A stretch of 64,000 bases of DNA. Source: Janthinobacterium sp. BJB426 (lineage in GTDB: Bacteria > Pseudomonadota > Gammaproteobacteria > Burkholderiales > Burkholderiaceae_D). The DNA lies in contig NZ_PDZL01000005.1 in the NCBI RefSeq assembly GCF_002735705.1, forward strand, positions 124,001 to 188,000, written 5' to 3'. Below are positions 58,387-64,000 of this stretch, piece after piece. A program made the position numbers and the translations under genes. The notes beneath the pieces were generated by a model, which made no database searches, had not been told where the DNA came from, and saw only the letters and a program-made list of their open reading frames with translations. Every line of letters begins with the position of its first letter. Within the stretch, counting starts at the first letter, position 1.

Positions 58387-58458
58387 AATGAAATGATGTA
58401 GGTTCATTATTGGGCAAAGAAAAGCCAAAGTCAAGAAATGAAACGATTGCATTTCATT
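58387..58458. promoter_or_regulatory. emrA promoter flanked by two TetR-type operators
   Basis: Two 22-base inverted repeats, AATGAAA-N8-GTTCATT (58387-58408) and AATGAAA-N8-TTTCATT (58437-58458), lie 50 bases apart centre to centre. Between and over them sits a minus-strand promoter: -35 TTGACT (58429-58434), 17-base spacer, -10 AATAAT (58406-58411). The first operator overlaps the -10 box; the second abuts the -35 box. The adjacent TetR regulator is the likely repressor. Confidence 0.75.
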
Positions 58459-58518
58459 TTAATTTGCACTACAGTGTGAGCCATCACTTACCTTCCACCT
58501 TATAAAGAGACCCAGACC

Positions 58519-59238
58519 ATGTCCGATCCCGGCCTCAGCGATACCTTGCCAACCGATAAAGAATCCGACGCCGCCGCCCAGGACCTTTCCTGCTGCGGCA
58601 AGCCTGCCGGCCGTCCACGCGCGGCCGACATGGAAGCGCGCATGGAAAACCTGCTGCACACGGCCGGCTGCCTGTTTCTGGAAAAGGGATATGGGAAGGT
58701 GAGTCTGGAAATGATCGCCCGCGAAGCCCATGTGGCCGTGCGCACGATTTATGTGAAGTTTGGCGGCAAGTCGGGCTTGTTCAATGCCGTGGTGGAATTG
58801 CGCCGCGCCTCTTACTTCTCGACCATGCCGGCGCTGGAAACGGATATGCGCCCCCTGCCCGCCATCCTCGGCGAGTTCGGCCTGCTGTTCGTGCAGCTCG
58901 TCACCATGCCGGCGGCGATTCGCCTCAATCGCATGGTCGTGGCCGAAGCGGCCACGCATCCGGAACTGGCGGAAACGTTTTACAAGGTGGGACCGGGACA
59001 GACGCGCGAGATGCTGACCAAGTTTTTCAGCCGCCCCGACATCGCGCCCCTGTTTCGCGAGGAATTGACGCCATCCATCCTGGCGCTGCACCTGCTCAAT
59101 TGCCTGTTGGGCGACCAGATGTCGCGCCTGCTGTTTCCACCACAGGCGCAACCGGACGTGGCGCAATTGCGCGCCAAGGTGGCGATCAGTCTCGACCTGT
59201 TCCTGCACGGCACCTTGCGCCAGCCGCTCGCGGACTGA
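58519..59238 (+). CDS. TetR-family regulator of the efflux operon
   Basis: The 239-residue protein has the TetR helix-turn-helix (about 45-90; AGCLFLEKGYGKVSLEMIAREA, then VAVRTIYVKFGGKSGLF) and a C-terminal TetR-like ligand domain. The N-terminal 35 residues are acidic with a CC pair (LSCCGKPAGRPRA). It is divergent from emrA with operator repeats between, so it probably represses the pump and is induced by a drug or lipid. Confidence 0.92.
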   Translation: MSDPGLSDTLPTDKESDAAAQDLSCCGKPAGRPRAADMEARMENLLHTAGCLFLEKGYGKVSLEMIAREAHVAVRTIYVKFGGKSGLFNAVVELRRASYFSTMPALETDMRPLPAILGEFGLLFVQLVTMPAAIRLNRMVVAEAATHPELAETFYKVGPGQTREMLTKFFSRPDIAPLFREELTPSILALHLLNCLLGDQMSRLLFPPQAQPDVAQLRAKVAISLDLFLHGTLRQPLAD

Positions 59239-59261
59239 CGCGGGACGGCTGGGCGGAGAGA

Positions 59262-60437
59262 TCAGCCAGGACGGCTGCAGCCTTCCGGCACCGCCGCGTC
59301 GGCGTGTTCATCGCTCAAGCCCAGCGCGCGCAGAAAAGGCTGGGCCGCCGACGCGCCATCGAGACTGAGTGAATACTCACTTCCATCGTAACGGTCCGGG
59401 CCATAACGCATCAGGTCGAACGAGGTTTCAAAGCGCTGCGCCAGGAAATACGTGCGGAAGTAATCGAAGGAAAACGCCACCTGACCATCGGCCCCCAGCA
59501 GCAAGCCATGCGCATACAACGGCGCCAGCCAATCCCCGGCCGTCATGTTCCAGCCCTTCACGCCACAATAGTCGCTGGCAAAGCGTTCGAGCTCCGCCGC
59601 GCTGAGGAAGACGGTCTTGGCTTCGAACATCACGAACGCCAGCTCCATCAGGAATTCGCGCGCATCGGCTGCCTCGCCGGCACCCACGCGCTGCGGCGCG
59701 CCCGCCTTGCCCAGCAAGCCATCGAGATAGGCGCGCTCGCCTGCCAGCTGCGGCAACAAGGTGGCAAATACATACTCGGCATCCATCTGCCCCGTTTCCT
59801 GGCCATTCGGCGTGTACAGTACCGACAGGGCGAAGTTCTTGCTCACGTCATCGAACTCACGCAGGGACACCGTCCACTGCGAACCTGCCGCGCCGCCATC
59901 GGTGGCGACCGCGTCCGCGCCAAACTCGAGCACGGCGAACGCCGCCATCTGGCCATGCTCACCGTACAGGCTGCCGGGATTGCTCTTGAACAGGATGCCC
60001 AGCGATTTCATCAGCGAACTGGCATCGCCCGTATGCTGGTGGCCATGGAACACGGCGTGGATATTCTTGTAGTGTGCACGCTGCTCGGCACTGGCGTGCT
60101 CGTCGGCGGAGAAAAAACTGAAGCCGGCATTGCCCAGCGCCGCCGCCGCGACACCCTGCGCGCGGCTGCCCGGCACCAGGTAGAAGCGCGCGCCGGGCAA
60201 GCTGGCCGCCTGCAGCAAGGGGCGCAGGAAGTATTCGTAGACATACACGGGCGTCGTGCCGGCACAGGCGTCCAGCGCGACCAGCTGGCCCGTGAAGAAA
60301 ATCGCATCGATCTTCTTGCCCGCCGCCAGGATGGCGGCCACATCCTGGTACAAGGCATGCAGCATCACGGCTTGCTCTTGCTCATCGGCCCGGCGCAAAC
60401 GGACATCGGCAATATGAAGGGCGGTAAATTTTTTCAT
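59262..60437 (-). CDS. Degenerate metallophosphoesterase-like protein with STAND-type C-terminus
   Basis: The 391-residue protein keeps the frame of a calcineurin-like phosphoesterase. H8-I-A-D11 with R13 stands for DxH, G50-Q51 for GD, G90-S-R-A for GNHD, and H131-G-H-Q-H135 for GHxH. D11 and the GHxH histidines remain, but H13, D51, N91 and H92 are replaced, so activity is unlikely. The gap between positions 90 and 131 is much shorter than usual. The C-terminal part (about 255-370: LMELAFVMFEAKTVFLSAAE, AFSFDYFRTYFLAQRF) resembles the tail of STAND/NACHT ATPases. There is no Walker A. An intact frame and plausible ribosome-binding site (GAAAGAG) suggest it is expressed. Confidence 0.6.
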   Translation of the reverse strand: MKKFTALHIADVRLRRADEQEQAVMLHALYQDVAAILAAGKKIDAIFFTGQLVALDACAGTTPVYVYEYFLRPLLQAASLPGARFYLVPGSRAQGVAAAALGNAGFSFFSADEHASAEQRAHYKNIHAVFHGHQHTGDASSLMKSLGILFKSNPGSLYGEHGQMAAFAVLEFGADAVATDGGAAGSQWTVSLREFDDVSKNFALSVLYTPNGQETGQMDAEYVFATLLPQLAGERAYLDGLLGKAGAPQRVGAGEAADAREFLMELAFVMFEAKTVFLSAAELERFASDYCGVKGWNMTAGDWLAPLYAHGLLLGADGQVAFSFDYFRTYFLAQRFETSFDLMRYGPDRYDGSEYSLSLDGASAAQPFLRALGLSDEHADAAVPEGCSRPG

Positions 60438-60652
60438 TGTTGCAAAACTCTTTCAGTACAGCGGAATTTGACCGAACCCCACGCTGGCAACATTCCTGGA
60501 AAAATCACACGCTTCCATTGAAGCAAAAAGAAGAACATGGTGACAGACCTCCATTCTGCCACTTTTTCCACACGGCAATACTCACCAATGTTCACATCAG
60601 GCGGATCTGCCACAGGCTGTCTGCGGTTTACGCTGCCGAGATCAAGGGATAT

Positions 60653-60682
60653 AAAAAAACCCGCAATCGCTTGCGGGTTTTT
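60653..60682 (-). terminator. Terminator of the lpdA fragment
   Basis: CCCGCAATCGCTTGCGGG with A7 before and T5 after. It is a near copy of the lpdA terminator at 60929-60960, 276 bases away. Confidence 0.85.
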
Positions 60683-60700
60683 GAGTGCTACAACGTGCGA

Positions 60701-60871
60701 CTAAGCCATCAACGCTTGCGCGGTGGCGGCAAGTCCGTGCACACGCCTGCTTCGGCGCGCTTTTGCCAACCTGCCGATCGACTCACCCAGGGTCGGGTGA
60801 GGATGGATGGTCTTGCCGATGTCGGTGCCGTCGCAGCCCATTTCGATGGCCAGTGCGATTTCACGCTTCAT
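60701..60871 (-). pseudogene. Partial duplicate of the 3' end of lpdA
   Basis: About 160 bases copy the last 50 codons of lpdA. The matching peptide reads [20 protein letters not shown] then [10 protein letters not shown], identical to lpdA; the last codons differ after the G. A stretch around 60750-60770 has changed (frame and sequence), so the end reads RLAKARRSRRVHGLA before a TAG (60701-60703). An ATG at 60869-60871 with an AGGTG box upstream opens a 56-codon frame. It is most likely a relic of a tandem duplication, but the frame may be translated. Confidence 0.85.
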
Positions 60872-60928
60872 CGTTCACCTGTCGCCCGCGTGCGGGCCGA
60901 CTAAAGGCTTTCAATCGTAGTTGGATAA

Positions 60929-60960
60929 TAAAAAACCCCGCAATCGCTTGCGGGGTTTTT
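60929..60960 (-). terminator. Terminator of lpdA/pyruvate dehydrogenase operon
   Basis: CCCCGCAATCGCTTGCGGGG with A-run before and T5 after, starting 25 bases beyond the lpdA stop. Confidence 0.88.
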
Positions 60961-60985
60961 AGTGTTACGACACAGCGCTACAACA

Positions 60986-62773
60986 TCAACGCTTGCGCGG
61001 TGGCGGCAAGTCCGTGCACACGCCTTCGTACACTTCAGCGGCCATGCCGATCGACTCACCCAGGGTCGGGTGAGGATGGATGGTCTTGCCGATGTCGGTG
61101 CCGTCGCAGCCCATTTCGATGGCCAGCGCGATTTCACCGATCATGTCGCCTGCATGCGTGCCGACGATGGTGCCGCCGATGATGCGGTGCGTTTCAGCGT
61201 CGAACAGCAGCTTGGTGAAGCCTTCGGCGCGGCCATTGGCCACGGCGCGGCCGGAAGCGGCCCAAGGGAAGTGGCCCTTCTCGACCTTGATACCCTTGGC
61301 TTTCGCTTCGTCTTCCGTAATGCCGGCCCATGCCACTTCCGGATCCGTGTAGGCGACCGATGGAATCACCTTGACGTCGAAGTGCGACTTCTGGCCGGAA
61401 GCCGCTTCCGCGGCCACGTGGGCTTCATGCACGGCCTTGTGCGCCAGCATCGGCTGACCGACCAAATCGCCGATGGCGAAGATGTTCGGCACGTTGGTGC
61501 GCATCTGGCTGTCGACGTTGATGAAACCGCGGTCCGTGACCTGCACGCCGGCCTTGTCGGCGGCCAGCTTCTTGCCGTTCGGGCTGCGGCCCACGGCGAC
61601 GAGTACCAGGTCGTAGATCTGTGGCGCCGGCGCCGTGGCACCCGCTTCGGCCGCTTCGAACGTGACCTTGATGCCTTCCGGCAGCGCTTCCACCGCGACC
61701 GTCTTGGTCTTGGTCATGATGTTGTCGAAGCGCTTCTCGTTGAACTTTTGCCACACCTTGACGGCGTCGCGGTCCGCGCCCTGCATCAGGCCATCCATCA
61801 TTTCGACCACGTCGATGCGCGCACCAAACGTGGAATAGACCGTCGCCATTTCCAGGCCGATGATGCCGCCGCCGATGACCAGCATACGTTTCGGGATCTG
61901 GCGCAATTCCAGCGCGCCCGTCGAATCGACGATGCGCGGGTCTTCCGGCACGAAGGGCAGTTTCACCACGGACGAACCGGCGGCGATGATGGCTTGCTTG
62001 AACTGCACGACTTTTTTCGAGCCGTCGCCTGCCGTCACTTCGATGTGGTTCGCGGACAGGAATTGGCCCACGCCCGTGACGACTTGCGTCTTGCGCGCCT
62101 TGGCCATGCCGGCCAGGCCACCCGTCATGTTCGAGATGACGCCTTCCTTGTACTTGCGTACCTGGTCGATGTCGATGGTCGGCTTGGCAAACGTCACGCC
62201 GGTGTTGGACATGTGCGCCGTTTCGTCGATGACGGAGGCGACGTGCAGCAGCGCCTTCGACGGGATGCAGCCCACGTTCAGGCACACGCCGCCCAGGGTA
62301 GCGTAGCGCTCGACGATGACCGTCGACATGCCCAGGTCGGCCGCGCGGAACGCCGCCGAATAGCCGCCAGGACCGCCGCCCAACACCATCATGTCGACAT
62401 CGATGTCAACCTGGCCGCTGTAATTGCCGACCGGGATGGCGGCAACGGCTGCAGCTGGTGCCGCCGCTGCAGGAGCCGGTGCCGCTGCAGGCGCAGGAGC
62501 GGCCGCCGGTGCGGCTGCGGGAGCTACAGCACCTTCCGACGCTTCCACCACCAGCAATGCGCTGCCTTCGGCGATCTTGTCGCCGACCTTGACTTTCAAC
62601 TCCTTGACGACACCCGCGTGGGTCGATGGAATCTCCATGCTGGCCTTGTCCGATTCGACCGTGATCAGGGACTGGTCCACCTTGATGGTGTCGCCGACCT
62701 TGACCATCAGTTCGATGACTTCGACTTCCTTGAAATCGCCGATATTCGGTACTTTTACCTCTACTGTGCTCAT
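60986..62773 (-). CDS. lpdA: Dihydrolipoyl dehydrogenase with N-terminal lipoyl domain
   Basis: The 595-residue E3 subunit has a lipoyl domain at residues 1-80 (lipoyl lysine in [10 protein letters not shown]), an Ala/Pro linker of about 40 residues (85-125) and a flavoprotein. FAD binding is in [18 protein letters not shown], the redox disulfide in [13 protein letters not shown] and the C-terminal His-Glu in [11 protein letters not shown]. It reoxidises lipoyl groups of the pyruvate dehydrogenase complex. This lipoyl-E3 form is typical of Neisseria and Burkholderiales. It follows aceF by 10 bases. Confidence 0.96.
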   Translation of the reverse strand: MSTVEVKVPNIGDFKEVEVIELMVKVGDTIKVDQSLITVESDKASMEIPSTHAGVVKELKVKVGDKIAEGSALLVVEASEGAVAPAAAPAAAPAPAAAPAPAAAAPAAAVAAIPVGNYSGQVDIDVDMMVLGGGPGGYSAAFRAADLGMSTVIVERYATLGGVCLNVGCIPSKALLHVASVIDETAHMSNTGVTFAKPTIDIDQVRKYKEGVISNMTGGLAGMAKARKTQVVTGVGQFLSANHIEVTAGDGSKKVVQFKQAIIAAGSSVVKLPFVPEDPRIVDSTGALELRQIPKRMLVIGGGIIGLEMATVYSTFGARIDVVEMMDGLMQGADRDAVKVWQKFNEKRFDNIMTKTKTVAVEALPEGIKVTFEAAEAGATAPAPQIYDLVLVAVGRSPNGKKLAADKAGVQVTDRGFINVDSQMRTNVPNIFAIGDLVGQPMLAHKAVHEAHVAAEAASGQKSHFDVKVIPSVAYTDPEVAWAGITEDEAKAKGIKVEKGHFPWAASGRAVANGRAEGFTKLLFDAETHRIIGGTIVGTHAGDMIGEIALAIEMGCDGTDIGKTIHPHPTLGESIGMAAEVYEGVCTDLPPPRKR

Positions 62774-62783
62774 CAATCGCTCC

Positions 62784-64000
62784 TTACAGCAGAATTTTGC
62801 GCATGTCGGCCAGGACTTCGCCGAGGTACACGGAGAATCGCGCGCCCATCGCGCCATCGACCACGCGGTGGTCGTAGGACAGCGAGGTGCCCATCATCAG
62901 GCGTGGCTGGAAAGCCTTGCCATCCCATACCGGCTTGATCGAGGCTTTCGACAGACCCAGGATCGCGACTTCCGGCGCATTCACGATAGGCGTGAAGTGC
63001 GTGCCGCCGATGCCGCCCAGGGACGAAATCGTGAAGCTGGCGCCCTGCATGTCGGCCGGTTTCAGCTTGCCTTCGCGTGCCTGCAGCGACAGTTCCGTCA
63101 TTTCGCGGGCGATCTGCGACACCGACTTCTGGTCCGCGCCCTTGATCACGGGTACCACCAGGCCATTCGGCGTGTCTGCCGCGAAGCCGATGTTGTAGTA
63201 CTGCTTGAGGATCAGGTTCTCGCCCTTGGCGTCGAGCGACGCATTAAACGCGGGGAATTTCTTCAGCGCGGCGACGGACGCCTTGATGACGAAAGCCAGC
63301 ATGGTCAGCTTGGCCGCATCCTTGTTCTTCGCATTGGCCGCGTTGGTGTCGACGCGGAACGCTTCCAGGTCCGTCACGTCCGCTTCGTCGAACTGCGTGA
63401 CGTGCGGGATCATGACCCAGTTGCGGTGCAGGTTAGGACCCGAGATTTTCTTGATGCGCGACAGCGGCAGCAATTCGGTCGTGCCGAATTTGCTGAAGTC
63501 CAGCGACGGCCATGGCAGCAGATCCAGGCCCACGCCCGAACCGGCCTTGGCGACCGGCGCATTTGGCGCGGCGACAGCGCCCGACATCACGCCCTTGACG
63601 AAGTTCTGCACGTCTTCCTGGGTGATGCGGCCCTTCGGACCGGAACCGCCCACGCGGGTCAGGTCCACGCCCAGTTCGCGCGCGAACTTGCGGATCGACG
63701 GCGAGGCGTGCGCCAGCTTGCCATTTGCGGCAGGAGCTGGTGCGGCAGCAGGTGTTGCGACAGCCACCGGCGCCGAAGCGACGGCGGCCACTGGCGCGGC
63801 GGCAGCTTGCGCTGGCGCGGCGGCTGGTGCAGCAGCGGCAGGGGCAGCGCCGCCCGTCGTTTCCACGACCAGTACCAGCGAACCCTTGGCAACCTTGTCA
63901 CCGACCTTGACTTTCAATTCCTTGACGATACCGGCATGGCTCGATGGAATTTCCATGCTGGCCTTGTCCGATTCGACCGTCAGCAGCGACTGGTCGACCT
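62784..64000 (-). CDS. aceF: Dihydrolipoyllysine acetyltransferase of pyruvate dehydrogenase, C-terminal part (cut by window end)
   Basis: The frame stays open to 64000, so the start lies beyond the window. Visible from the N-terminal side: part of a lipoyl domain ([15 protein letters not shown]), an Ala/Pro linker (about 45 residues), a subunit-binding domain ([20 protein letters not shown], then [15 protein letters not shown]) and the catalytic domain with [17 protein letters not shown] and the active-site DHRVVDGA near the end. It makes acetyl-CoA and forms the core of the complex. lpdA lies 10 bases downstream. Confidence 0.95.
   Translation of the reverse strand, partial: VDQSLLTVESDKASMEIPSSHAGIVKELKVKVGDKVAKGSLVLVVETTGGAAPAAAAPAAAPAQAAAAPVAAVASAPVAVATPAAAPAPAANGKLAHASPSIRKFARELGVDLTRVGGSGPKGRITQEDVQNFVKGVMSGAVAAPNAPVAKAGSGVGLDLLPWPSLDFSKFGTTELLPLSRIKKISGPNLHRNWVMIPHVTQFDEADVTDLEAFRVDTNAANAKNKDAAKLTMLAFVIKASVAALKKFPAFNASLDAKGENLILKQYYNIGFAADTPNGLVVPVIKGADQKSVSQIAREMTELSLQAREGKLKPADMQGASFTISSLGGIGGTHFTPIVNAPEVAILGLSKASIKPVWDGKAFQPRLMMGTSLSYDHRVVDGAMGARFSVYLGEVLADMRKILL

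Noticed and set aside
60962..62938. 658-codon frame antisense to lpdA
   Set aside because: Shadow of lpdA with His/Arg-rich sequence.

Overview
The window is a 64 kb stretch of a high-GC betaproteobacterial chromosome. Gene content and order (Aat next to Bpt, a class I phasin, an E3 subunit with its own lipoyl domain, a CysB next to cysTWA, an RND-independent EmrAB-type pump with its outer-membrane partner) point to the Oxalobacteraceae, most like Janthinobacterium or Massilia. This placement is inferred from protein sequences and gene order; no database search was run. The region is mostly housekeeping and transport genes with small accessory islands between them. I see no CRISPR array, phage, integrase or insertion sequence.

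Region by region. 1-1.4 kb: a divergent MFS transporter/XRE regulator pair, then two tandem initiator tRNA genes. 1.5-3.7 kb: a Nudix hydrolase followed by the two N-end-rule aminoacyl transferases Aat and Bpt. 3.7-12 kb: a giant tricorn-like periplasmic protease, pyrD overlapping a Tas-type aldo/keto reductase, and a TonB-dependent receptor. 12.1-19.4 kb: a DUF2314/DUF2185 protein, an MmcQ protein, then a sulfur block: CysB, CysA, CysW, CysT, and a separate unit of sulfate-binding protein, alpha/beta hydrolase and 1-Cys peroxiredoxin. 19.5-24.7 kb: DgkA, an IclR regulator, PbpG, a nitroreductase, an EamA transporter and a phasin with a well-defined promoter. 24.8-30.2 kb: livHMGF (no binding protein) and fkpB-ispH. 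30.3-32.2 kb: an orphan glycosidase-like/lectin-fold protein between fkpB and radC. 32.4-39.2 kb: radC, rpmB-rpmG, a fatty acid desaturase, an MscS channel, RsmB-type methyltransferase, purN and a barstar homologue. 39.6-43 kb: a glycine-zipper protein, a spermidine-synthase-fold protein, a GspE-type ATPase and tRNA-Lys. 43-52.3 kb: secreted proteins of unknown function, an S9 peptidase, an MFS transporter, a BON protein, an HEXXH protein and an M49 peptidase. 52.4-59.2 kb: an SDR/LysR pair and a tripartite efflux operon (EmrA, EmrB, outer-membrane factor) with a divergent TetR regulator. 59.3-64 kb: a degenerate metallophosphoesterase-like protein, then the pyruvate dehydrogenase genes lpdA and aceF (cut by the window end).

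The points most worth a second look are: (a) the protein at 59262-60437, which keeps the motif spacing of a calcineurin-like phosphoesterase but has lost most metal ligands, and whose C-terminal half resembles the tail of STAND/NACHT ATPases with no ATPase between; (b) a decayed partial duplicate of the 3' end of lpdA, with its terminator, immediately downstream of lpdA; (c) a perfect 21-bp inverted repeat spanning the stop codon of the GspE-type ATPase; (d) paired 22-bp TetR operators that bracket the emrA promoter; and (e) tandem initiator tRNA genes that encode U, not C, at position 1.
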